From Leishmania mexicana MHOM/GT/2001/U1103 (lineage: Eukaryota; Euglenozoa; Kinetoplastea; Trypanosomatida; Trypanosomatidae), in assembly GCF_000234665.1 (NCBI RefSeq), contig NC_018334.1, positions 558,001-622,000 of the forward strand: a stretch of DNA of 64,000 nt. Reading direction: 5' to 3'. This document shows positions 42,767-53,453 of the stretch, piece after piece (the first letter of the stretch is position 1; every line of letters begins with the position of its first letter). The notes under the pieces were generated by a model. The model was not told where the DNA came from and made no database searches. It worked only from the letters and a program-made list of their open reading frames with translations. Made by a program: the position numbers and the translations under genes.

Positions 42767-45085
42767 TCATTCTCTGGCAACGCCCAGGGAGGCGAGCCAT
42801 TCGTGGGCCGAGAGAATCATTATCGTAGCGTTGCCTTGAATGGCTGCTGCGTAGACACGCAGGATCGGCCACTGGCTCCATGCAGCATCCATCGCGACCA
42901 GTCCAGCAGTCAGTACAAAGAGCACCACAGCGGAGCGGATAAGCGCCCGTAGCAGACTCGTCACCAGGAGACGCGGCGCATAGTAGAGCAAGACGAGAGT
43001 CACTCTCGCTAGAGCGTTGTTGCCAGCGGTACAGAGAATAGATGCGTGCAGCGAGGGGTTCGGCACTTGGACCAGCAACGGACGACAGTAGAGCGACACC
43101 TTGACGGCAGAAGCAGACGGAGGCGGCAACACTTTGCCCAAGGCGCCTACAGACGCTGGTGCTACCTTGCGACCAATCACAGACGTCGACCTCTGAGTCG
43201 AGCATGCTGGGAGTGTACTCGACGAGTCCCATGAAAGCCATATCCTTTCTGTCTCCGAGTAGTTGAACACGTTCGTGACAGAGATGCTGAGGGCCATGGT
43301 CGGCGCACGCCCTGGCGGTGCATCGGACCTCGCGGCCGTGCTCTGTCTTTCTATGCGCTCTGCAGCAGCGGAGTTGCCTCCTGCTTCGGTCGCTTCTTCC
43401 GCCGTCTCTCGGCTACGGACCAGCTCCAAGGGACGCTGCCTCGTTGGGAGAGGGGCCAACGCCGGGGGTACGCTTTCCAGCACCGTTGATGCTGCCATGT
43501 TAGAAGGCGGCCGCCCATGGCTCTCCTGCTCGCAGGCAGACTTTGCGACATCCGCCGCGGTTGCAGAGGCTCTCCGGTTCGCCCGCAAGTTCTCCGCGGA
43601 CCGGCGGCAACCAGAGGAACACAGCGGATTCAGCTCTCCTGGAATGACAAGTGCGCTGCCCATCGTCGCCGAAGGTACAGCGTTGACGGCGATAGTCCCC
43701 ATCGTCGGCTCCGTCGGCGCAGGCAGCTCTGCCCCCTCCGCGCCGCGGTGGCAAGGCTTGTCGCTGCTGCTCCGTGCATTGGCGCCCCCGTCCAGCGCCA
43801 ACACCGGTGATGCGAATGTGTTATGGAAGCCCGTTGACGGAGCGTAGTCACCACACCTGTGGGCATGCACGTCATCCCTCGCCCCGACTGTGGGGCGCTG
43901 GGGCGAGAGCGGCGACGATGTCGTCGATGAGTGCTGGCGATCGGGAGCTCTCTGCATGGACTCTTTCGGGCTGCTTGTCGTTCCATGGGCTGGCGGGAAC
44001 TCGGAGGCCTGTGCGACGGAAGTGAAGGCACTGCAGCTGTTCGAATTTCGGTTATAGGCCGCTCTACTGCCGGCTGCAGAATGCGCAACCGACACAGCTG
44101 GCATGAATCGAGCGTCAGCGGACGGCGCTGGATTAGCGTCTTCCATGCTGTACCCGAACGACTGCGTCGCCACCGTCATGTCAGGACCGCCCCGTTTTGC
44201 ATTGCCGAGGATATGTGTGGTGGTAAGCTTTGGCGAGGCTCGCTCAGATAAGCCAGTCTCTCTCGTGGCTGCCGCCGATACAGAGGCACCAACATCACGC
44301 AGTGGTGATGCACGGAGCGAATCCGCAGGCGACTCGCCAACAGTGTGGTCGTACCCCACACTGTAGGCAGCGCGAGCCACCGGCGTCGCACGCCGGAACG
44401 CACTTGCCACTGCCGGTGCAACCTTTGTGGCAGATGAGGACGTAGCGGCAGCATACATCGCAGCGCCAATACTGCGCTCCCCGGGCACACTGTGCTCAGA
44501 CTGCTTCCCAGTGTGAAAGCCAAATCTCTCAGCGGGCTCTGCACCAGCAGTCGGTGCAGCCGTTCTCGCTTCAACGTCTAAGTCCCGCACACAAGCACCT
44601 TTAGAGAACACCCCTGATGCAGCCGCGCCATTCTCAGCTGAACTGTACTCGCCCAGCTCCTCGTTGTCGTCATCCTCCTCTGTATAGTACTCCTCGCCAC
44701 TTGCCCGCTCACAGTCATCACCGCCCTCATCTGTGTCCTCGTCATCCTCGTTGGCGTCGGACTCCTCGTACACGCGCGCCGCGTAACTGCCCTGCGGCCT
44801 AACACCGGTGTCGAAGCCGCCCAAGGCGAAGGTGAAAGGCAGCCGCGGTGGCGGACTCACATCGGTACCAGCGCCTCTCTCGGCGTGACCCTTCCCGTAT
44901 GCGTCAGCCCCTCCATGGGGGTTCCAGCGGGCACTGCCATCGTCTCGGCTCTCGCTCCGGGTGACAGGTCGAGAACCATTTTGGCTGTTGTCTGTTGAGA
45001 GCTCCACAGCGTTGCTGTCAAAGAGGGCCCTCGACACGGGGCCGCCCGTGTAGCGACTCCGGCTCTTGTGTCGTTGCGGGTGCAT
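42767..45085 (-). CDS. Hypothetical protein with C-terminal membrane hairpin, 772 aa
   Basis: ATG at 45085-45083. There is no N-terminal signal peptide. An acidic segment lies at about 107-144 (Asp/Glu-rich, with EEYYTEEDDDNEE). Residues 150-600 are Ser, Ala, Thr and Pro-rich and probably disordered. The last 150 residues are different. A region at about 620-690 has a beta-like pattern (SISVTNVFNYSETERIWLSW). Two hydrophobic stretches follow, 695-712 (VTLVLLYYAPRLLVTSLL) and 718-732 (SAVVLFVLTAGLVAM), then a moderately hydrophobic tail. The layout suggests a cytoplasmic protein anchored by a C-terminal hairpin. No family was recognised. Confidence 0.83.
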   Translation of the reverse strand: MHPQRHKSRSRYTGGPVSRALFDSNAVELSTDNSQNGSRPVTRSESRDDGSARWNPHGGADAYGKGHAERGAGTDVSPPPRLPFTFALGGFDTGVRPQGSYAARVYEESDANEDDEDTDEGGDDCERASGEEYYTEEDDDNEELGEYSSAENGAAASGVFSKGACVRDLDVEARTAAPTAGAEPAERFGFHTGKQSEHSVPGERSIGAAMYAAATSSSATKVAPAVASAFRRATPVARAAYSVGYDHTVGESPADSLRASPLRDVGASVSAAATRETGLSERASPKLTTTHILGNAKRGGPDMTVATQSFGYSMEDANPAPSADARFMPAVSVAHSAAGSRAAYNRNSNSCSAFTSVAQASEFPPAHGTTSSPKESMQRAPDRQHSSTTSSPLSPQRPTVGARDDVHAHRCGDYAPSTGFHNTFASPVLALDGGANARSSSDKPCHRGAEGAELPAPTEPTMGTIAVNAVPSATMGSALVIPGELNPLCSSGCRRSAENLRANRRASATAADVAKSACEQESHGRPPSNMAASTVLESVPPALAPLPTRQRPLELVRSRETAEEATEAGGNSAAAERIERQSTAARSDAPPGRAPTMALSISVTNVFNYSETERIWLSWDSSSTLPACSTQRSTSVIGRKVAPASVGALGKVLPPPSASAVKVSLYCRPLLVQVPNPSLHASILCTAGNNALARVTLVLLYYAPRLLVTSLLRALIRSAVVLFVLTAGLVAMDAAWSQWPILRVYAAAIQGNATIMILSAHEWLASLGVARE

Positions 45086-45347
45086 CTGTGACGTCTTTGA
45101 AGGGAAAGATAAATCAGGGGGAAAATCTAGTGGTGAACGGAGATCGCGATACGGCAGCGTTCACGACCACGAAAGCTGAAGCCGGGACCTGTCACGTAAA
45201 CGACCGAACCACGTGCACGCAGGATGGTACGTGCCTTTGTGCCTCTTTTGTGTGTGTGTGTGTGTGTTTTCGCTTGCTTCACCATCCACAACACGCTGCA
45301 ATCGGCGCGTGCGTGTGTGTGTGGGTGTACAGATGTGCAAGCCACCA

Positions 45348-45453
45348 CTCGCGGAGTGGCCCACGTGACCACAACGAGGAGGAATCAGGAAACCAACAAA
45401 GGTCAAGGCGCGCAACGAAACAAAAAAAGGGGAAAAAGAACAAAAGAAAAGCG
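45348..45453 (-). promoter_or_regulatory. Predicted trans-splice acceptor for the 772-aa gene
   Basis: Minus strand CGCTTTTCTTTTGTTCTTTT, then CCCC and seven T, forms a long pyrimidine tract (45453-45420). The first AG after the following T/C-rich stretch is in CCGCGAG (45349-45348). 5' UTR of about 262 nt. Confidence 0.35.
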
Positions 45454-48400
45454 CCGCGCTCTGTTGCCAGCTATGCGGAGAGTCTGTAGGGCAGCAATGT
45501 CTACGCGTGGCTGCTCTGTCTATGCCGTGTCCCCGTCGACTCCCGCGTGCACGTGGTGCTGATGGGGCGTAGAAGAGAAAAAGATTGTTCCACACTGTAA
45601 TCCGAATCGGTCGTCCGTTGTGTGACCTGGTGGTGGCCCTCCGCAAGAAGGATAGACGGCTGCTCTCGCTGCGTGATCCGGCTGAATGGGTTTAGCAGGT
45701 GAGGCTGAGAGAAAATCTAAAGGCAACCACCAAACACAAAAGAGGGGGGAAGGAGAACAACGAGAAGAGAGACGCTTGAGAGGTCGCGCAGGCAACCATT
45801 AAAACCTCTGCGATACACCGTCACCGCCTGAGGTGAGGCGGTGTGATGATTTACCGTTTTTTGTTGTTGTTGCTGATCCTGCGTCGAATCCGTATTACAT
45901 ACGATAGGGAGGAATAGCGTGCGTGGCAGGGAGTTGGTGGGAGAATCGGCAAAGAGGCGTGGATGACCCGCAACGGCGTGACTCGACGTTTTCCCTGCGG
46001 TGGAAGACACCACAGATAGACCGGCAGAAGACAGTGAACGATGGAGCAGGTCGAGTGAGTACAGGAGACAATGAGAGACAAGCAGCGAAGGGCGACCAGT
46101 AGCCTACCCAAGAGGGCTTGCCAAGAGGTCCAGTTGCATTAGCTGCTTCGCAGCACTGCGGCACACAGAGGTCCTCTGCTTTCGGCATTGGAACGCGCGC
46201 GCGCATGCATGTGGCGACATCACGCAAGTAGGCCTCACAGAGTCAGAGGACAGCGTCATCTCGTGTACGGAGAGAGAGGCGTTCGTCAATGGAAGGCCTA
46301 TGCATGCATCTTTCATTGTAAGAGCGCTTCGAGGCAGAGTGCCGCAAGCGAAAGAGTATACACCGTGAGCAGAACACACACACAAAGAGAGACACAGAAA
46401 GGGCTGATGGCACCGCTTTGCTACTTTCCTCGCCATCTTCCGGCGCCAAAGGCAAGATTTGCATCGGGCATTCACAGTGCTCTGTAGTGCCAAGGGACGC
46501 GCGGGCAGCGGCGTCGTCCCCCAGGAGTGCAGAGAAGGTGCTCGCCAACGCACTACTCGGTAAGCGAATTGCTGAGCACGTGCAGCTTATCGCTGCGGAG
46601 GATACTACAGGCAGCAAGGGGGAGGATCTTCTTCGACCTGAGGTGAAGCAACTTGCGGAGGCGCGGTGAGTTCCACTGACGGTGATACGGATAAATCACA
46701 GATGCACTCTCCCTGTGCAGCAGGGGGGGGCAGCGGCCGGCCCCATTTGTCCTCTTGCTGCTCGCGACGCCGCTTTAATCGTCACGAAGGAGGTGGCTTA
46801 GGTCGAGGGCACGCACCACAGTAGAGGGTCACGCCGACGATGCGCTTTGCCCGGGAAGCGCATCTGCCAGCGCAGGGCCCCGTAAGAGCTTCAGTGGCGG
46901 ACGGCACTCGAATGGAGGTGGTGGGTTGGGCGAGGCAACAGACTCCCCAGTGACCGAAGCATGCGTCTAATCGAACGTTATCTGCGTCGGTGGGCTCCCT
47001 TTCTGACGAGTAACTTGAGAAATTAGGAGCAGAGACCACGCGCTGGTGTTCTCCACGACGATACATGCTGCGTTACTACGTGGCCCGGGTGCGGACGAAA
47101 GTAGTCGGCAAAACTGAAAGCGCTTCAAGAGAATAACTCCCGCGCTGCGCCACAGAGAAAGCGACCGCGGAAGCGACAACGGTGACCAGGCAGTCGAGAC
47201 ACGAGTCTGCCCCCCATCATCTGTCGGCACCGCTTGGGTAGACGAAGGCGCGAGTAATGTGCTGGGGCTGTTCGCACTGAGAGTGGTGACACGGTCATGA
47301 GTAACCGTCCCTGAAAGTGCCGTTAGCATCACCACTTTGGAAGCCGGCTTCGTCGTGTCTCTCCTCTTGTCTCTCTCTCAAGAGCAACCGATATCCATAT
47401 GGATCCTCTCGCATCCAGGTTAGCCGTATCCTCCGAAAGACCGCCAAGGCGCATCGCGCCCTGCATGGAATCCACTGAAGAGGCCACAACCAGCAAGCGG
47501 AAGAAACAGAAGCCGTCGCACACCCCCACAGGGCTTCGAGGAAGCCGGTCAGTGCTGCGCGGCCACAGCGGTGCATCATTCACGCGGTTCGGCAACTCAC
47601 TCACTTCATCGACATCAGGTACTGGGCAAAGGCTGTGCAGCTGGGGAGGCCTGCGCGCTGGTGCACAGCACTGTCTCACTGGGGCTTCCGTTGGAGCACG
47701 TACACGTGCACCCACATCACCTCGACTGAGAGCCAGCAGACACTACACTGATGCCCTTGACAGAAGAAAAGAGCGGCTGCGCTTGTGTTGTGGACGGAAG
47801 ACTTGTCAGAAGTGGTCTCATACAGCGCGCAGGTGTCCAGCTGCACAGGCTCGACTGCGCTCATTCCAGACCGCCGTGCACCGCTGTCTTTCAGTGTCGA
47901 CAGGCAGTTAACTGGCACCACTCCATTGGCGCCCATTGTTGGTAGGGACGTTACCGGCTTCCAGGAGCTAAGCAAGTGAGTGGACCTCTCGCAAGCCATG
48001 TCACCCAGGCTGAGCATGCTTATATCAGCGCCTCCATCAGACGGCGTCGGTGGATTCGCGGCGCTCGCTTGCCAGCTCACCGCTAGTCGAGCGTGTGCGG
48101 CTCTCGGGCAGCCGTACGTGAAGGAGTTGATAAAAGAGCGCGATACAGCAAACAACGAGGCCTCCTCGTCGGCCGCGCAGCGCTGTCGTGATTATTTTAG
48201 TCCATCCTGCAACATGGCACGATCCAGCTTGGAAAGCATTCCTGTAGAGAGTGCGTGTCGCGTACACGTGAAAGGAACACGGCAGAGGCCTCAATACGCA
48301 TCCTGTCCCGATGCAACGTCCAGCGCGAGTACGCAGCGAAGGGAGTGCGAGAGCGGCGCACGGCAGAGTCGCCGCCTCTATCCAGCAAGACGCAAATAGA

Positions 48401-49556
48401 GAATTCGCTATGACAGCGGTGCTGGCGGCGGGGGGGGGGGCTCAGAAGGCTTGCGATCCCGTTGACCTGCACGACCTAATCTGACAGCTGCTTCATCTCC
48501 TGTCTGCCCTGCAGCGCGACGACTAAGGGCGCCGAAAGGTGCACCGCTACGCACTCCATCAGAAGAGGAGGAAAGAAAAGAGAGAGCAGGTCATGCCTAC
48601 GCGATGACGGAGAGGTGCAGCAAGGTCAGCAGGTGTGTCTATGCATACGCGCTCAACGCCATTACATCCAGCGATCAAGCCAAGCGGAAAAAAAAAGGCG
48701 CCGAAGAGGACAGGAAAGTTCCTAAAAATGATGAGCAGCAAGAATGTGCGCATTCTGCGGAGTGGCGTCCCCGCTCAAAGCCGTGGGAGCTCGTAGCCTG
48801 GACTCAGTCGCCTCCTACGCCGACCACAACCGGGTCAAGTGCTTTCTGGCGTGTTCAGCGACTCGCGTGTAAAGAGGCGTCCAGCAAAACGAAATCGCCT
48901 TTCGTATAAAGCACCGGACAGCACCACCCAGCGGCAATGCACGCCACGAAGGGGAGACGGCGCAAGAGCCGCTCCTCATCCCCTTCCTCCGGCACGACGC
49001 TCGGTATGACTTGATACAGACAGAGGGAGCAAAGCCCCTGCGCCTGGACGACATTGACAGTTGCAAGAAAGATGCGCTCATATGGAAGCATACGTCATGC
49101 ACACGAACAGCATAGCGACACACGCACACACACACACACAAGCGCACTCAACTTCGACGAGGCACATACAAGGCACAAGCGCCAAACGAGGCAAGCCGTG
49201 AAACCAACACAGAAAAAGAAACGGCTGTGCCGGACACGCCGCAGACACACAGCACTGACAGTGCAATGAAAAGAGATGATCGAAGCCAACGCCCGCGACC
49301 GAAACATGCGCACGCACACACACACACACACACACAACCTCGTGCACAGGAACCTGACGGCACACAAGGTCCCGGAAGCATACAACTGTATTGGCGCCTC
49401 TGGCAAACGCCAGCCACCCGCAGGCCCACAGAGAGAGCGCCATCTTCCCAAGACCTCACCCCGCACTCCGCACACAAACGCGTCCATACCGAAGAACAGC
49501 ATCTCATCGCATCACCTCAATGAACACCGCAACAAAACTTCTTTCGCGGCCACATC
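45454..49556. other. 4.1-kb region with only decayed coding-like fragments
   Basis: No intact gene. Several plus-strand frames have a balanced amino-acid composition and few low-complexity runs. One is 46075-46368, containing EREAFVNGRPMHASFIVRAL and no ATG near its start. Others are 46418-46669, 47399-47911 (ATG start, 170 aa) and about 47785-48399, broken by a TGA at 47977. They are in different frames and opposite to the array's transcription. They may be fragments of a dead gene, or chance frames in the 3' UTR of the zinc-finger gene. A (CA)n run lies at 49313-49336. Confidence 0.4.
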
Positions 49557-50121
49557 CCCATTTCACCACGGGCACGTCAGCAGACATACGCGCACAGCCA
49601 CACCCCGCCTACCCCTGTCGCACCATGGCTGCACCCGCGTCGTCCAGCACCAGCCGTCCGGCCGTCGAAGCGGGCCATGCGTCTCACGGGCTCCTCCGGT
49701 CCTTCCGCGTCCCTCTTCCTCGCATACCCGCTGCACCATCGCCGCAGCACCGACTCAGCTGGACTGCGCGCCCCCATCCACGCCGCCCACGTCCACGGTC
49801 CCGCTCCACAGCAGAGGCAGGGGCGTCTGTCGCGCGGGCTGCAGGGGGTCGGCTAGGCCCACTCCGGGCTCTGCACGCCTTTCACACGCGTGGGTGTTGC
49901 CCGAGTTGTCGAGCCGCCGACACCATGCGCAGTGAGCGGGCACAAACATCAGCACCACCCCACGTCTCTCTGGCACAGCGCCAGCCCAAATCTGTCCGTC
50001 AACGACAAGAGCCCGCAGCCGCACCCGAGGGCAGGCTGTGCAGGCTGTCTAGCCCCCGCACCCTGACGGGGTGTGGGGAGCTGGGTCCTCGATGCCACAT
50101 ACTAAGGTGGCCGGAGGGCAA
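49557..50121 (-). mobile_element. SIDER-like retroposon copy 2, apparently full length (565 bp)
   Basis: Its first 367 bp (49557-49923) match the copy at 51805 with about one difference, and 252 bp match the copy at 4601 with about four. It extends about 200 bp beyond both. The minus-strand 5' end reads CCGGCCACCT...GGACCCAGCTCC, which resembles, from memory, the roughly 79-nt hallmark at the 5' end of trypanosomatid ingi-clade elements and SIDERs. Length is typical of SIDERs. The sense strand is that of the zinc-finger gene, about 390 nt after its stop, so the element would sit in that 3' UTR. No target-site duplication was identified. Confidence 0.72.
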
Positions 50122-50507
50122 TAAAGCCGAAAGTAAAACCAAACAAACAAAAACAGAAAGCAACAACGGGAAAAGCAGCATTGAAACGACGGGAGGACGG
50201 AGCAGGCGGGAAGTCAAGCAAAGCCGAAGTCAGAGGGCGCACGTGAGCCCACCCACCCACCCCCTCTTCCTCAACAAAAGTGGGGGGCAATCAACGGGGA
50301 TAAAGACGCCTCGTACAAAAAAGGCAAAAGTGGCAGAGAAGGCGGGCAGTTCACTGAAGATGGGCACACTACAGCACACAGTGCGGTGATGGCACAGCAC
50401 GAAGAAGCATAGGCGAAACCGAGTCCGTGCGAAAACGCAGTGTGAAGGGTGCGTGCCTCTACTCCTATGCAGGTGCTTGCGGGTGGCCTCTTTTTACACC
50501 ACAACGT

Positions 50508-50888
50508 CTAGCGCTTGTCAGGCGGGTTGTCATCGTCGAGTTTCGTGCCGACAGCCAAGTGGGTCACCTTCGTACCCGACGAGTTGACAGTGGGTGGGCG
50601 GTCAATGTAAACGCATTGCTTTGGCGGCGCCTGCGGTCCGGTGTGACCCTCGCGAATACTAGCCGGGATAGACATCACAGTGCGGCATCGCGGGCACATG
50701 GCAAGGCTGGTGTTCTGCGGCAGGATGAGGATGCAGCGGCAGCACACGCACGTCACACTGAACTGCTGGACCGGCGTCACGGCTGCGCACATCGGGCACC
50801 GCACCGAGGGGGCACCGATGGGGTAGGCAAGCGTAACATGGCACTGCTGGCAGGTAATCTGCCCTGTCGACTGAGGGGAGTGCGGCAT
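50508..50888 (-). CDS. LSD1-type zinc-finger protein, 126 aa
   Basis: The first ATG is at 50888-50886; the frame extends to 50918 but starts there with TTG. The first finger, CQQCHVTLAYPIGAPSVRCP (Cys 13, 16, 31 and 34), fits the zf-LSD1 pattern CxxC...L.YP.GA..V.C..C. A second, more divergent finger uses Cys 47, 50, 65 and 68 (CVCCRCILILPQNTSLAMCP). The last 50 residues are polar. LSD1-type fingers are known from plant cell-death regulators and occur as small proteins in trypanosomatids, where their role is unclear; protein or nucleic-acid binding is possible. There is no membrane segment or signal peptide. Confidence 0.9.
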   Translation of the reverse strand: MPHSPQSTGQITCQQCHVTLAYPIGAPSVRCPMCAAVTPVQQFSVTCVCCRCILILPQNTSLAMCPRCRTVMSIPASIREGHTGPQAPPKQCVYIDRPPTVNSSGTKVTHLAVGTKLDDDNPPDKR

Positions 50889-51046
50889 CGTACACACACA
50901 CACAGCAAACGGAAACAAAACCGAATGCGCCCGATTCTCTCGCGTATCGGAGGCGCTCTCCTTCTGCAGGGCTCCGCGTGTTACCAGTCGAGCGCTGCCG
51001 ACAACCGCACAGAATCACGAGGACAGGCGAAGTGAGGCAAGCCTCG

Positions 51047-51064
51047 CTGATGGGAAAAAAAGGT
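51047..51064 (-). promoter_or_regulatory. Predicted trans-splice acceptor for the zinc-finger gene
   Basis: Minus strand: ACC, seven T, CCCATCAG, with AG at 51048-51047. This is a classic pyrimidine tract plus AG, giving a 5' UTR of about 158 nt. Confidence 0.6.
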
Positions 51065-51804
51065 AACAATAAAATCAAGCCAGCGACTGAGGGAGACCGT
51101 GTGCACCACCTCCGCAGGTATGTGTCAGATCACGCGAAGCGAGCAGCAAGGGCAGCTATCATAAAGATACGATGGAGAAAGCAAACGTGCAATAAAGAAA
51201 GGGGAGCGCAAGGCGAGGATGAAGGACGGGAGAGGTGCAGCCCTGCTGAAGAGCCTCCGCAGAGACGCGCACCAAGACATCGGCGTCCGATCCACCATCA
51301 AGCACGCTACACATCAAGACGGGAAAAGGCGCCATGAACCGCCGGCTGCTCTCTGCACGCTGAGGTACCGACGCAGCCTCATGAACGAGTTCGCCTCCGG
51401 CTTATGAATAGCACCTCTTCCAAGAGCCCACACGGCACATGAATCGCTCCAGTGGGCAGGCAACGACTACATGTCCGCCCCCTTCAAGACCACCAGCGCA
51501 TTGCCAACAGCCCATCTCTATTTTCTAGTTCGATACAAGACAGAATACGTAAGAGTTGCAGGCGAAGAAACGCGAAGAGCACTACACACCTTACGCGGCA
51601 CACTCGAGCACGGGAACGCCATTTACGGACGCGCCAGTGACACGATTCAACGACCATACTAGGGCATATCAACTCGCACTTGCTTGCGTGACAGCGCCCC
51701 GCTCCGCGAGAAGCGTGCACAGAGACAAAGTGCCTCCGAAAAAGCTAAGACTTGGTGCAGTTTATTAAGACAGCCAGCCAATGCAAAACGTTTTTTCCAG
51801 CTTG
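51065..51804. other. Intergenic region without a gene
   Basis: About 0.7 kb between the zinc-finger gene's splice site and SIDER-like copy 3. Only short, shifting frames are present; no repeat or RNA gene was seen. Confidence 0.5.
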
Positions 51805-52171
51805 CCCATTTCACCACGGGCACGTCAGCAGACATACGCGCACAGCCACACCCCGCCTACCCCTGTCGCACCATGGCTGCACCCGCGTCGTCCAGCACCA
51901 GCCGTCCGGCCGTCGAAGCGGGCCATGCGTCTCACGGGCTCCTCCGGTCCTTCCGCGTCCCTCTTCCTCGCATACCCGCTGCACCATCGCCGCAGCACCG
52001 ACTCAGCTGGACTGCGCGCCCCCATCCACGCCGCCCACGTCCACGGTCCCGCTCCACAGCAGAGGCAGGGGCGTCTGTCGCGCGGGCTGCAGGGGGTCGG
52101 CTAGGCCCACTCCGGGCTCTGCACGCCTTTCACACGCGTGGGTGTTGCCCGAGTTGTCGAGTCGCCGACAC
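51805..52171 (-). mobile_element. SIDER-like retroposon copy 3, 5'-truncated (367 bp)
   Basis: It differs from 49557-49923 at about one base (gagCcg against gagTcg near the 5' end). It is cut off about 200 bp short of copy 2's 5' end. On the minus strand the 3' boundary is followed by CAAGCTGGAAAAAACG, a short A-rich tail. Same 3' end, variable 5' end and A-rich tail fit target-primed reverse transcription with 5' truncation. It lies in the presumed 3' UTR of the 1291-aa gene. Confidence 0.75.
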
Positions 52172-52559
52172 GCATGTACCTACGCACAAAGAGATTGCAT
52201 AGCGTGTCGCGCAGAAGGTGCGCTCTGGGCCACCACAGACCCGTGACGAGGAGGGAAACCGGGGAGGACAGACGCAGCGGTAAAACTGGGAAAAAGAAAC
52301 GAGAGCACACGCAGACACACACGACAACGCACATAAACAAAACATTATCATGACGATATAACAAAAACGGAAAAACGCTTTCATGGAAGACGAGCACGCA
52401 GAGCACGGCGCGAAATCGGTGACGGATGCTTGCCGGCTCCTTCGGGTGCAAATGGCTCGCACATCCGTTGATCTCGCGCACAGCAGCTCGTGCGCCTCAC
52501 CACCCTCGCATCCACACCTTTGCCTCGTCCACTTGCTGCGTCCCTTCTGCTTTAGAGCA

Positions 52560-53005
52560 TGAGTCAAATACCAGTCTACCCACCCGCCTTGCAGCAGCCC
52601 CCATCAGGCAGGTCGCGAAGTGGTGCGCCCCTCGGTGGCTGCTCAGACTCCCTCTCACCAGTGGGTGGTGTCAGGGCTGAAGGGGGAATGCGTTCGAGTC
52701 ACACTGACACTCTGCCCACCACATGGATCGTACATGCGTGTGCACTGTCGCACGTCGTTCCAACGCAAAGTCAGCCAGGGCCTGACGGCTGGCATACGTA
52801 GCGATATGTCGCTCTGACTTCCCCAAGCCATGGACGCCTAGTCCTGTCGCCATCAGAAGCGGTTTGGTATTGGCAGAGGGGTAGGGGGAGGGGATGCTTG
52901 GCTTCCTACACACAAAAAGCGAGAGGGGAGGGGAGGGGTGTGCTGGACCCGGAGTTGTCGCGCTCTGAGGTGTGTGCATCCCTCCATCATGCGGTACGTG
53001 AATCT
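52560..53005 (-). mobile_element. Old SIDER-like element B
   Basis: Homologous by eye to element A at 17205-17620 and in the same orientation. On the minus strand it contains CTGATGGCGACAGGACTAGG, GTCAGAGCGACATATCGCTA and GGGTCCAGCACACC, sequence I associate with Leishmania SIDER2 repeats. It lies about 450 nt after the stop of the 1291-aa gene, so within its 3' UTR. Edges are approximate. Confidence 0.65.
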
Positions 53006-53453
53006 GCCGCGCAAAACGTGAAACAGAAAACGAAATCAGACACATACGCGCGCCTTTGGGCGTCCCACAGACACCCCAGCGCGCCAGAGAGACGGTCTAA
53101 GGCGACACTCCTTTCAATGCCGTCAGGAGGAGAGGCGGATGAGAGGATTCCGAATTCTGGCCCTTCGATGAGGCAGCAAGAGCCGCAGACGCAACGAGGT
53201 CTACCAGCATGGGTGGGGAACACTCAGCGCAGCTACTCGGTATGTCGCCACCAGAGCCACCGCATCTTCCCTCCCACCCTCGCTGATCGGTGAAGCAGTC
53301 TGCGCCCATGTTCACGTCTGCCACAGCGAAGAACAACCAAGCAAGGCAAGGACACGGATGGCCTATAGTGCTCACGTCAAGCAGCCAAAAAAAGGGGGGA
53401 GGCTTGACGATGCAGCGCGATACCGTTTCAGCACCTGCACGCACACCAGCGCA

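Noticed and set aside
46075..46368. MutL-like match suggested by FVNGRP
   Set aside because: A six-residue resemblance alone; neighbouring MutL motifs are absent.
47676..48155. 159-codon minus-strand frame
   Set aside because: It starts with TTG, lacks motifs and competes with an equally plausible plus-strand fragment.
49577..49777. 66-codon frame repeated in all three SIDER-like copies
   Set aside because: Its conservation follows from the near-identity of the DNA repeats; no evidence that it is translated.
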